From NCBI GenBank assembly GCA_038232255.1, contig JBBSIF010000129.1:1-6994 (forward strand): a stretch of 6,994 nucleotides of DNA. Reading direction: 5' to 3'. The stretch is from JAWWPG01 sp038232255 (GTDB taxonomy: Bacteria; Actinomycetota; Actinomycetes; Propionibacteriales; Nocardioidaceae). Both the position numbers and the translations under genes were made by a program. Below the pieces are notes generated by a model. That model ran no database searches, was not told the DNA's origin, and was given only the letters and a program-made list of their open reading frames with translations. Every line of letters begins with the position of its first letter. The first letter of the stretch is position 1. This document shows positions 1-6,145 of the stretch, one piece after another.

Positions 1-1737
1 CAGCGTCAGCAGCAGGGTGCGGATGTGCTGACCGTCGACGTCGGCATCGGCCATCAGCACGATCTTGTGGTACCGCAGTTTGTCTAGGTAGAACTCCTCG
101 CCGATGCCGGTGCCGAAGGCGGAGATCAGCGCCTGGACCTCGATGTTGCCGAGCACCCGGTCGATGCGGGCCTTCTCGACGTTGAGGATCTTGCCGCGGA
201 TCGGCAGGATCGCCTGCACGCGCGGGTCCCGGCCACCGCGCGCCGAGCCGCCCGCCGAGTCGCCCTCGACGATGAAGACCTCGCACTCCTCCGGGTTCGT
301 CGACTGGCAGTCCGACAGCTTCCCCGGCAGGCCGCCGCCCCCGAGCAGCCCCTTGCGGCTGCGCGCCAGCTCCCGCGCCCGCCGAGCGGCGATCCGCGCC
401 GACGACGCGGCGATGGACTTGCGGACGATGTCCCGGCCCTCCGCCGGGTTCTTCGCGAACCACTGCCCCAGCTGGTCGTTCACCACCTTCTGCACGAAGG
501 ACTTGGCCTCGGTGTTCCCGAGCTTGGTCTTCGTCTGACCCTCGAACTGGGGCACGAGGAGCTTCATCGAGACGATCGCGGTGAGCCCCTCGCGGACGTC
601 GTCTCCGGACAGCCGGTCCTCCCGCTTCTTGATCAGCCCCCACTCGTCAGCCCAGTTGTTCACGGTGGTGGTGAGGGAAGCCCGGAAACCCTCCTCGTGG
701 GTACCGCCTTCGTGGGTGTTGATGTTGTTGGCGAACGTGTGAACCGACTCCGTGTAGCTCGCGTTCCACTGCATCGCGACCTCGAGGCTCATTCCCGCTT
801 CGTCGTTGACGGCCTCGAAGTCGATGATCGTGCGGTGCACCGGGAGCTTTGTGGAGTTGAGGTGGCGCACGAAGTCGACGAGACCGTCCGCGTAGAGGAA
901 GCGCCGCTCCATCCCACCGCCGGCGGCGTCGAGCTCGTCGTCCGCCGCCTCCTCGGCGGGCTGGACGACCGCAGCGTCGGCCACCGCCTCGGCGAGCTGC
1001 TCCGCTGCGGCGCGTTCGTCGCGCACGACGATCTCGAGGCCCTTGTTCAGGAACGCCATCTCGCGGACGCGGGAGGAGATCGTCTCGAAGGAGAACTCGA
1101 CGGTCTCGAAGATGTCCGCGGCCGGCCAGAACGTGATCGTGGTGCCGGTCTCGTCGGTCGGCTCGTGCCTGTCGAGGTCGGCCTCTGGAACGCCGTACCG
1201 GAACGTCTGCGTCCAGCGGAAGCCTGCGTTGCGGACCTCGACATCGAGGCGGCTGCTCAGCGCGTTGACGACCGAGCTACCAACCCCGTGCAGGCCACCG
1301 GAGACCTTGTAGCCCCCGCCACCGAACTTGCCTCCGGCGTGCAGCTCAGTGAGCACGAGCGTCACGGCGGACACCTTCTCGACGGGGTGGATCCCAGTCG
1401 GGATACCACGCCCGTTGTCCTCGACACGCAGCCCGCCGTCGGCGAGCAGCGTCACGTCGATGTGGTCGCAGTAGCCGGCCAGGGCCTCGTCGATCGCGTT
1501 GTCCACGATCTCCCACACCAGCTGGTGCAGACCACGCGCACCGGTGGACCCGATGTACATGCCGGGCCGCTTGCGAACAGCGTCGAGACCTTCGAGGAGC
1601 TGGATGTCGGACGCGTCGTAAGACGGTCGCGAGGCGTCCTCGGCGAAGGGTGCGGCCGCCTCCACCGCCTCCGGAGCGTCGACCTCGGGGCCGTCGGCGT
1701 CATCGGCAGGGTACGGCGACTCGTCCGAAACGCTCAC
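1..1737 (-). CDS. gyrB: DNA gyrase subunit B (5' part, truncated by window edge)
   Basis: ATPase subunit of the type II topoisomerase that, with GyrA, introduces negative supercoils into DNA. The window holds the first 579 codons with no stop; roughly the last 100 residues (end of TOPRIM and C-terminal tail) lie beyond position 1. In order: an acidic, Ala/Glu/Pro-rich N-terminal extension (about residues 2-35); GHKL ATPase domain with EIVDNAIDEA (E76 general base, N80 for Mg-ATP), the GRGIP loop and HGVG (150-153); transducer domain with the QTK loop (Q401, K403); TOPRIM with EGDSAGG (E491) and DADVDG (D564, D566, D568). All catalytic residues expected in this part are present. The start is GTG at 1737: an in-frame stop lies six codons upstream, no other usable start falls between, and GGAGG sits 8 nt before it. 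An Ala/Glu-rich insert occupies residues 243-275, where other actinobacterial GyrBs also carry a variable insert. gyrA would be expected next, outside the window. The family call is certain; GyrB rather than ParE rests on the locus and on MADADVDGQHI. Confidence 0.98.
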   Translation of the reverse strand, partial: MSVSDESPYPADDADGPEVDAPEAVEAAAPFAEDASRPSYDASDIQLLEGLDAVRKRPGMYIGSTGARGLHQLVWEIVDNAIDEALAGYCDHIDVTLLADGGLRVEDNGRGIPTGIHPVEKVSAVTLVLTELHAGGKFGGGGYKVSGGLHGVGSSVVNALSSRLDVEVRNAGFRWTQTFRYGVPEADLDRHEPTDETGTTITFWPAADIFETVEFSFETISSRVREMAFLNKGLEIVVRDERAAAEQLAEAVADAAVVQPAEEAADDELDAAGGGMERRFLYADGLVDFVRHLNSTKLPVHRTIIDFEAVNDEAGMSLEVAMQWNASYTESVHTFANNINTHEGGTHEEGFRASLTTTVNNWADEWGLIKKREDRLSGDDVREGLTAIVSMKLLVPQFEGQTKTKLGNTEAKSFVQKVVNDQLGQWFAKNPAEGRDIVRKSIAASSARIAARRARELARSRKGLLGGGGLPGKLSDCQSTNPEECEVFIVEGDSAGGSARGGRDPRVQAILPIRGKILNVEKARIDRVLGNIEVQALISAFGTGIGEEFYLDKLRYHKIVLMADADVDGQHIRTLLLTL

Positions 1738-1745
1738 GCAGCAGA

Positions 1746-1750
1746 CCTCC
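1746..1750 (-). promoter_or_regulatory. Shine-Dalgarno site of gyrB
   Basis: On the minus strand GGAGG lies 8 nt upstream of the GTG at 1737. It fixes the start codon: an ATG at 1756 is in another frame and the gyrB frame is closed by TGA at 1755-1753. Confidence 0.85.
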
Positions 1751-1761
1751 GGTCATCGCGG

Positions 1762-1779
1762 GCCGCATCATCACGCGGC
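1762..1779 (-). other. third small hairpin, upstream of the gyrB ribosome binding site
   Basis: The minus-strand arms GCCGC (1779-1775) and GCGGC (1766-1762) form a 5-bp stem around an 8-nt loop, ending 11 nt before the GGAGG site. It is short enough to arise by chance in GC-rich DNA. It is listed because it follows two larger hairpins in the same leader. Confidence 0.25.
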
Positions 1780-1820
1780 GACTCAGGCTCACATCGCCGG
1801 CTCGGCTCCAGTGGCCGTGC

Positions 1821-1846
1821 GGCACACTGCGCCTGCACAGCGTGCC
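1821..1846 (-). other. second hairpin of the gyrB leader
   Basis: The minus-strand arms GGCACGCTG (1846-1838) and CAGTGTGCC (1829-1821) form a 9-bp stem with an 8-nt loop. Eight pairs are Watson-Crick and one is G-U. On the plus strand that G-U becomes an A-C mismatch, so the fold is better in the gyrB-sense RNA. No T-run follows, so it is not a terminator by itself. Confidence 0.4.
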
Positions 1847-1860
1847 TGCCCAGTCATCAC

Positions 1861-1905
1861 AAAAGCCGCCCACGCTTGGGGGCAGACCCGACGCGTTCGC
1901 GGCTT
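1861..1905 (-). terminator. terminator-like hairpin in the gyrB leader (possible attenuator)
   Basis: On the minus strand AAGCCGC (1905-1899) pairs with GCGGCTT (1869-1863) to give a 7-bp stem. After a 2x2 internal loop an inner 4-bp stem forms between ACGC (1896-1893) and GCGT (1875-1872), around a 17-nt loop. The 3' arm runs into TTTT (1864-1861), followed by G. A GC-rich stem followed by T residues is the form of an intrinsic terminator. It could end transcripts from dciA or, since it lies just after the TACAAT box, act as an attenuator of gyrB. The T-run is short, so termination strength is uncertain. Confidence 0.42.
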
Positions 1906-1918
1906 CTCTCCGGTGTCC

Positions 1919-1945
1919 ATTGTAGGTCACCCAGGCGCCTATCAG
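1919..1945 (-). promoter_or_regulatory. candidate gyrB promoter
   Basis: On the minus strand TACAAT (1924-1919) matches the TANNNT form of the -10 box used by the principal sigma factor of actinobacteria. A weak -35 candidate, CTGATA (1945-1940), matches TTGACA at 4 of 6 positions, but the spacer is only 15 bp. Transcription would start near 1912, giving a leader of about 175 nt. This is the only good -10 candidate I saw in the spacer. The weak -35 keeps confidence low. Confidence 0.4.
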
Positions 1946-2066
1946 CGCATTCTCGCCGTGCGATCGGGCGGGTGATAAACCAGAACCACCCTTGCGCGGG
2001 CCTCCAGGGTGTGCTAGCCGCCCGAGAACGCCCCGGACGATGTCCCCCTCACGCCCGGGTGGTCCG

Positions 2067-2648
2067 CTAGCCGTACGTGTCCCGTGGTCCGCGGCCGTCG
2101 CGAACCGATCTGCGGCCGTGCCGCCAGCTCGGGCCTTTCGGGCCGTTCACCTGGATCCGACGCACGGAGCCGTCCCCGAGCTCGGCGTTCAGCCGCGCGA
2201 CGACCGTGCCGGCCAGCAGCCTGAGCTGGGTCGCCCACGCCGTCGAGTCGGCCGTCACCGCCACCACTCCCTCGGCGTAGCTGTCCGGCGTGCAGTGCAT
2301 CGCGACCTCAGGTCCGACGATCTGTGCCCAGCGGCCGAGAACCGTGTGCACCGAGACGTCGGTCGACCAGCCGCTGTCGGCCACCAGCCGCTGGACGGTC
2401 GACGCGAGCGGTGCCGGGTCGCGCTCGTCCGGATACGCCCCGGACAGCTCGGCAGGACTTCCCGCTCTCCGTCGGCGCGAGACGCCGGCTGGCGGTCGCC
2501 GGCCGCCGGTCACCCCCCGCAGCTGCGCCGTCACCCGCCGCGCCAGCTCGAGGCCCGTCGGGTCATGGGGAATCTCCGCGGGGATGTCGTCGACCGCCTC
2601 CGGGTGCTGCGGGTGCTCGATCTCCGGTGGCATCTCACTGTCAGCCAT
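2067..2648 (-). CDS. dciA: DUF721 protein, DciA-type helicase loader/operator
   Basis: 193-residue protein of the DUF721/DciA family. Family knowledge: DciA is thought to be the ancestral partner that helps recruit or load the DnaB replicative helicase in bacteria lacking DnaC/DnaI, and the mycobacterial homologue encoded next to recF is needed for replication. Visible here: a variable N-terminus, the GLELARR helix (32-38), an Arg/Pro-rich linker (about 49-62), then the conserved core with LASTVQRLV (81-89), GRWAQIVGPEVA (105-116), DSTAWATQLRLL (134-145) and the actinobacterial tail GPSWRHGRRSVRDGRGPRDT (from 172) that ends the protein. Its ATG at 2648 lies inside recF, with an 8-nt overlap, so translation is probably coupled to recF. 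No strong Shine-Dalgarno is visible; an in-frame ATG at codon 6 is an alternative start. It is cytoplasmic, with no signal or membrane segment. The family call is secure; the helicase role comes from family knowledge. Confidence 0.93.
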   Translation of the reverse strand: MADSEMPPEIEHPQHPEAVDDIPAEIPHDPTGLELARRVTAQLRGVTGGRRPPAGVSRRRRAGSPAELSGAYPDERDPAPLASTVQRLVADSGWSTDVSVHTVLGRWAQIVGPEVAMHCTPDSYAEGVVAVTADSTAWATQLRLLAGTVVARLNAELGDGSVRRIQVNGPKGPSWRHGRRSVRDGRGPRDTYG

Positions 2649-3789
2649 GTGCCGTCACCGTTCCGCCGAAGACGTCGTAGCGCCGGCGTACCACTCCGTC
2701 TGGAATGTCGGCAGGCACCGCCGCGGTCACCAGCACCTGCTCCGCCGTCGCCGCGACGCCGGCGAGGCGATGCCGCCGCAGGTCGTCGAGCTCCGAGAAC
2801 ACGTCGTCGAGGATCAGCACGGGGTCGTCGCCGTCGGCGCGGAGCAGCTCGAAAGACGCCAGCCGAAGCGCCAACGCCATCGACCAGGCCTCGCCATGAC
2901 TCGCATACCCGCGGGCCGGCAGGTCCCCTAGGACGAGCACGAGCTCGTCTCGATGCGGCCCGACCAGCGTGACAGCCCGATCCAGCTCGTCGTCGCGTCG
3001 CCGGGCGATCTCGGCGAGCATCAGCTCCGTCAGGCTGTCCCGATCGCGCACTTCGGAGGGCAGCTGCCACGACGCCTGGTAGGTGGCCGAGGCGACATTT
3101 CCGCCTGCCGGCTTGACGAGTCCCTCGGCGACCGACTCGTAGTGCCGTGCCAGGTACGGGCGAAGGTCGTCGACCAGGGCCAGCCTGGCTGCGAGCAGCT
3201 CGGCGCCTGCCTTCGCGAGGTGTGCGTCCCACACTCCCAGGGTCGCTAGCGCGCTCTCGCTCCGGCGGACGGGTCCTCTGCCGCCAGCACTCCTCAGCAG
3301 GCTGTTGCGCTGCCTCAGCACGCGCTCGTAGTCGCTGCGAACACCCGCGAACCTCGGTTGTCGCGACACCAGGAGATCGTCGAGGAACCTCCGGCGCTCT
3401 GCCGGGTCGCCCTTGACGAGGGCGAGGTCGTCGGGAGAGAACAGCACGCAGCGAAGGATCCCGAGCGCCTCGCGCACCTTCGGCAGCGGCGACCTGTTCA
3501 GGCGTGCCCGGTTGGACCTGCCGGGGTTGATCTCGAGCTCGAGAAGAGCCTCGCGGTCACCTCGGCAGACCGTCGTACGGACCACTGCCTGCGTCGCGCC
3601 CGCCCGCACGAGCGGCTGGTCGCTCGAGACGCGGTGGGATGACTGGCTGGCGACGAAGTCGATCGCCTCCATGAGGTTGGTCTTGCCTTGGCCGTTGGGT
3701 CCGACGAATGCTGAGATCCCCGACGCCAGCTCGATCTCGACCCCCTCGTAGGACCGGAAGTCGGTCAGCGAGAGCCGACTGACATACAC
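2641..3789 (-). CDS. recF: DNA replication and repair protein RecF
   Basis: 382-residue SMC-like ABC ATPase, close to the usual family length. With RecO and RecR it directs RecA onto gapped DNA at stalled or damaged forks. In order: N-terminal beta strand MYVSRLSLTDFRSYEG (1-16), Walker A GPNGQGKTN (30-38), the central arm region containing FSPDDLALVKGDPAERRRFLD, ABC signature SHGEAWS (297-303), Walker B VLILDD (324-329), D-loop SELD (332-335), and VTAAVP in the H-loop position near the end. All ATPase motifs are intact. The start is GTG at 3789, 7 nt after the gnd stop; this gives the MYV start usual in the family, and the ATG at 3785 is out of frame. The Shine-Dalgarno is poor (only GC-rich sequence in the 7-nt gap), so re-initiation after gnd is likely. 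The stop TGA at 2643-2641 overlaps the start of dciA. Confidence 0.98.
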   Translation of the reverse strand: MYVSRLSLTDFRSYEGVEIELASGISAFVGPNGQGKTNLMEAIDFVASQSSHRVSSDQPLVRAGATQAVVRTTVCRGDREALLELEINPGRSNRARLNRSPLPKVREALGILRCVLFSPDDLALVKGDPAERRRFLDDLLVSRQPRFAGVRSDYERVLRQRNSLLRSAGGRGPVRRSESALATLGVWDAHLAKAGAELLAARLALVDDLRPYLARHYESVAEGLVKPAGGNVASATYQASWQLPSEVRDRDSLTELMLAEIARRRDDELDRAVTLVGPHRDELVLVLGDLPARGYASHGEAWSMALALRLASFELLRADGDDPVLILDDVFSELDDLRRHRLAGVAATAEQVLVTAAVPADIPDGVVRRRYDVFGGTVTAHG

Positions 3790-3796
3790 CGCCGGC

Positions 3797-4714
3797 TTAG
3801 GACTGCTCGATGTCGGCCGACGGAGTGGCGTGCTTCGCGCCGCCGGCGCGTACGGCGTGCCCCCCGAACTGGTTACGCATCGCCGCGACCGCCTTCATGG
3901 CCGGCGACTCCTCCTGCCGCGACTGGAACCGGGCGTACAGCGCCGCGGTGATCGCGTGCATCGGCACCGCGTTGTCGATAGCTGCCTCGATCGTCCACCG
4001 CCCCTCTCCGGAGTCCGCTGCCCACCCCTCGATGTGGTCGAGGTCGGCGTCGTCGTCGAGCGCGGCCACCAGCAGGTCGAGCAGCCAGGACCTGATCACG
4101 GTGCCCGCTCGCCAGGACCGGAAGACCTCGGTCACGTTGTCGACCAGGTCCACCTTCTGCAGCAGCTCCCAGCCCTCTGCGTAGGACTGCATGAGGCCGT
4201 ACTCCATGCCGTTGTGCACCATCTTGGAGAAGTGACCCGCTCCGACCCTCCCGGCGTGGACGAAACCGAAGTCACCGGGTGGCTTCAGAGCGTCGAAGAC
4301 TGGCTGTACCTTCTTGACGTCGTCCGGGTCGCCACCGCACATCAGCGCGTACCCGTTCTCCAGGCCCCAGATACCGCCTGAGACCCCGCAGTCGACGAAG
4401 CCGATGCCCTTGCCGGCGAGCATCTCGGCGTTGTTCTGGTCGTCGGTCCAACGGGAGTTCCCGCCGTCGACCACGACGTCACCCTCCCCCAACAGGTCGG
4501 CGAGATCGTTCACGGTCGACAACGTGGGAGCACCCGCCGGCACCATCACCCAGACCACCTTCGGCTGCGGAAGCTGGTCGACCATGTCGCTCAGGCTGGA
4601 GGCGTCGCTGATGTCGGCGTTGTGGTCGTAGCCCACGACCGTGTGGCCGGCGTTGCGCAGTCGGCTGCGCATGTTGCCGCCCATCTTCCCGAGACCCACG
4701 AGTCCTAGGTGCAT
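3797..4714 (-). CDS. gnd: 6-phosphogluconate dehydrogenase, short (about 300 aa) type
   Basis: 305-residue enzyme that oxidatively decarboxylates 6-phosphogluconate to ribulose 5-phosphate in the oxidative pentose phosphate pathway. Domains: N-terminal Rossmann fold with GLGKMG (7-12), the substrate segment DGGNS (83-87) and GVSGG (110-114), then the all-helical domain with KMVHNGMEYG, where K164, N168 and E171 match the catalytic Lys, Asn and Glu. The acidic residue ending the second beta strand (VVGYD, D30) stands where NADP-dependent long forms have an Asn-Arg-Thr motif, which suggests NAD+ preference (inference). The length fits the short form, not the 470-residue form. The start is ATG at 4714 with GGAAAGGA 6 nt upstream. 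It lies 37 nt after dnaN and 7 nt before recF, so it is probably co-transcribed with them. The last ~25 residues (after FGGHAVR) look variable. A related beta-hydroxyacid dehydrogenase is a less likely alternative. Confidence 0.95.
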   Translation of the reverse strand: MHLGLVGLGKMGGNMRSRLRNAGHTVVGYDHNADISDASSLSDMVDQLPQPKVVWVMVPAGAPTLSTVNDLADLLGEGDVVVDGGNSRWTDDQNNAEMLAGKGIGFVDCGVSGGIWGLENGYALMCGGDPDDVKKVQPVFDALKPPGDFGFVHAGRVGAGHFSKMVHNGMEYGLMQSYAEGWELLQKVDLVDNVTEVFRSWRAGTVIRSWLLDLLVAALDDDADLDHIEGWAADSGEGRWTIEAAIDNAVPMHAITAALYARFQSRQEESPAMKAVAAMRNQFGGHAVRAGGAKHATPSADIEQS

Positions 4715-4720
4715 GCTGCG

Positions 4721-4728
4721 TCCTTTCC
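4721..4728 (-). promoter_or_regulatory. Shine-Dalgarno site of gnd
   Basis: Minus-strand GGAAAGGA ends 6 nt before the ATG at 4714 and supports that start. The rest of the 37-nt dnaN-gnd gap holds only a tight GC inverted repeat (4733-4745) without a T-run, so I see no terminator between the two genes. Confidence 0.75.
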
Positions 4729-4751
4729 GGTGCCGGCAGTGCCGGGTCGGC

Positions 4752-5897
4752 TCAGCCCTGCATCCGCAGTGGCATGAGGAGATAGCGAAAGTCGAGGTCC
4801 GGCTCGGCGTCGATGTCGGACAGGGACGCGAACGCGGCCGGACGCCCAGGCTCCGTCATCGACACGTGAACGTGACTGCCGGGGATTGCACCGAGACCGT
4901 CGAGCAGGTACGACGGGTTGAAGCCAATCGTCATTCCGGCGCCGGACAGAGCCGTCTCGAGCGACTCCGACGCCTGCGCCTCCTCACCGTTGCCGGCCTC
5001 GAGCGTCACCATCGAGTCGGTGAACGTCAACCGGATCGGCGTGTTGCGGCCCGCCACCAACGACACCCGCTTGACGCCCTCGATGAACCCGCTCACCTCC
5101 AGGCGGGCGCTGACCTCGGTGGCGTTGGGGAACAGCTGGCGCACATTCGGGAACGCGCCCTCGATGAGACGGGTGGTGGTGAGCCGGCGTCCACTGGCGC
5201 TCTCGGCGGCGAAGCCGATCAGACCGTCGCTGCTGCCGTCGGTTCCCAGGGCAATCTGCACCCGGGAGCCAGTCGCCAGGGACTTCGCCGTGTCGGACAG
5301 CACCCGCGCAGGCACCAGCGCGCTGGCCTCGATGTCGGGCTGGTCCGGGTTCCACGTCAGCTCACGCAGGCTCAGCCGGAACCGGTCCGTGGCCAACAGG
5401 GACAGCCGGCCGCCGTCGATCTCGATCTTGACGCCGGTGAGGACGGGAAGCATGTCGTCTCGGCCGGCGGCCGTGACGGCCTGCGTCACAGCCGTCGTGA
5501 AGACGTCGGAGTCGATCGATCCGACGGTCGACGGCATCTCGGGCAGCGCCGGGTAGTCCTCGACGGGCATGGTCTGCAGGCTGAAGCGCGAGCTCCCGCA
5601 GGTGAGCGCGACCTTGCTGCCGTCGAGTGCGACGTCGACCGGCTGATGGGGCAGCGCCCGGGCGATGTCGGCGAGCAGCCGACCGGAGACGAGCACGTTG
5701 CCGTCGTCGGCGACCTGCGCGGGTGTGCTGACCTCCGCTGACGTCTCGTAGTCGAAGCCGCTCATGGCGAGGCCGTCGGCCGTCGTGCTCAGCATGATGC
5801 CGGACAGCTGCGGCACCGTTCCTGGGCGCGTCGGGATGCTGCGCGCCGTCCAGGCCACCGCGTCAGCGAACACGTCTCGTTCGACCCGGAACTTCAC
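4752..5897 (-). CDS. dnaN: DNA polymerase III subunit beta (sliding clamp)
   Basis: 381-residue ring-forming clamp that tethers DNA polymerase III to the template and serves as a hub for repair and replication proteins. Three repeated clamp domains cover roughly 1-125, 126-255 and 256-381. Recognisable segments are the N-terminus KFRVERDVFADAV, FDYET (48-52), LPVLTGV (150-156), TDRFRLS (170-176), LIEGAFPN (244-251) and the C-terminal YLLMPLR (372-378), which forms part of the partner-binding cleft. The start is GTG at 5897, giving the usual (M)KFR beginning, with GAAGGGA 7 nt upstream. The frame stays open for 67 more codons to an ATG at 6098, but that extension runs through DnaA boxes and a trinucleotide repeat and resembles no clamp sequence. 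No clear TANNNT promoter was seen upstream; transcription may come from within oriC or from dnaA. It begins the dnaN-gnd-recF-dciA gene run. Confidence 0.98.
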   Translation of the reverse strand: MKFRVERDVFADAVAWTARSIPTRPGTVPQLSGIMLSTTADGLAMSGFDYETSAEVSTPAQVADDGNVLVSGRLLADIARALPHQPVDVALDGSKVALTCGSSRFSLQTMPVEDYPALPEMPSTVGSIDSDVFTTAVTQAVTAAGRDDMLPVLTGVKIEIDGGRLSLLATDRFRLSLRELTWNPDQPDIEASALVPARVLSDTAKSLATGSRVQIALGTDGSSDGLIGFAAESASGRRLTTTRLIEGAFPNVRQLFPNATEVSARLEVSGFIEGVKRVSLVAGRNTPIRLTFTDSMVTLEAGNGEEAQASESLETALSGAGMTIGFNPSYLLDGLGAIPGSHVHVSMTEPGRPAAFASLSDIDAEPDLDFRYLLMPLRMQG

Positions 5898-5904
5898 GCT
5901 GTCA

Positions 5905-5911
5905 TCCCTTC
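5905..5911 (-). promoter_or_regulatory. Shine-Dalgarno site of dnaN
   Basis: Minus-strand GAAGGGA ends 7 nt before the GTG at 5897. It decides the dnaN start against the longer open frame reaching 6098. Confidence 0.65.
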
Positions 5912-5998
5912 TGCGGTTGCGCCCGCTGATCTCATCGTGGAGCGCATCCTGCCACGCAGCGCCGACGCGGGGTAGCGCCGGGAGCCGCCGTCCGGCCC

Positions 5999-6007
5999 GT
6001 GTCCACA
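5999..6007 (+). promoter_or_regulatory. DnaA box 1
   Basis: GTGTCCACA matches the high-GC consensus TTGTCCACA at 8 of 9 positions. It is the box nearest dnaN, about 100 bp upstream of its start. Confidence 0.7.
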
Positions 6008-6082
6008 GCTCGGGTCGCGAGGTCCGTTGCAGGCCTCGCCATCCAACAGGAGCCTCGTCGTCGTCGTCGCAGCTGGGGACGC

Positions 6083-6091
6083 TGTGGACAA
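6083..6091 (-). promoter_or_regulatory. DnaA box 2 (perfect)
   Basis: Plus-strand TGTGGACAA is the exact complement of TTGTCCACA, the only 9 of 9 match in the region. On the minus strand it is followed after 13 GC-rich bases by the (CGA)5 tract. Confidence 0.85.
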
Positions 6092-6136
6092 GTCCCATCG
6101 GCCCAGGTCAGGGCGCCGAAATCGCCGTTCGATGGC

Positions 6137-6145
6137 TGTGGACAG
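6137..6145 (-). promoter_or_regulatory. DnaA box 3
   Basis: Plus-strand TGTGGACAG is the complement of CTGTCCACA, an 8 of 9 match. It has the same orientation as box 2, 54 bp away start to start. Confidence 0.75.

Larger units (their letters stand above)
1738..2066 (-). other. dciA-gyrB intergenic region / gyrB leader
   Basis: This is a 329-bp gene-free stretch between the dciA stop and the gyrB start, read on the minus strand. It holds a -10-like TACAAT (1919-1924), a large terminator-like hairpin (1863-1905), two further hairpins (1821-1846 and 1762-1779) and the gyrB ribosome binding site. The part next to dciA (about 1946-2066) shows only a weak 5-bp inverted repeat (2034-2038 with 2062-2066), no T-run and nothing else I recognise. 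Its length suggests that gyrB has its own promoter and is not only read through from recF-dciA. Family knowledge: gyrase genes in actinobacteria are commonly controlled by DNA supercoiling. That this leader takes part in such control is inference. Confidence 0.6.

Noticed and set aside
1700..1930. 76-codon minus-strand frame overlapping the gyrB start (possible leader peptide)
   Set aside because: Its GTG start lies at the -10 candidate, so it would not be on the mapped-by-eye transcript. It has no visible ribosome binding site and spans all three leader hairpins.
697..2070. 457-codon plus-strand open frame
   Set aside because: It lies antisense to the N-terminal half of gyrB and the leader. 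Its protein is Arg/Val/Asp-rich with no recognisable domain, as expected for the complement of a GC-rich gene, while the minus strand encodes clear GyrB motifs.
1992..2972. 326-codon plus-strand open frame
   Set aside because: Antisense to dciA and the end of recF. Its Arg/Pro-rich translation is typical of a shadow frame.
2531..3232. 233-codon minus-strand frame overlapping recF
   Set aside because: It is recF and dciA DNA read in another frame; the recF frame carries the ABC signature and Walker B here.
4733..4745. GC-rich inverted repeat between dnaN and gnd as a terminator
   Set aside because: The loop is only about 3 nt, the stem 5 bp, and no T-run follows; it lies next to the gnd ribosome binding site.
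4641..5741. 366-codon plus-strand open frame
   Set aside because: Antisense shadow of dnaN. The translated sequence is low-complexity Arg/Gly/Asp/Val and matches no family I know.
5898..6098. 67-codon upstream extension of dnaN to an ATG at 6098
   Set aside because: The extension passes through two DnaA boxes and the (TCG)5 tract and has no clamp-like sequence. The GTG at 5897 has a ribosome binding site and gives the usual start of the protein.
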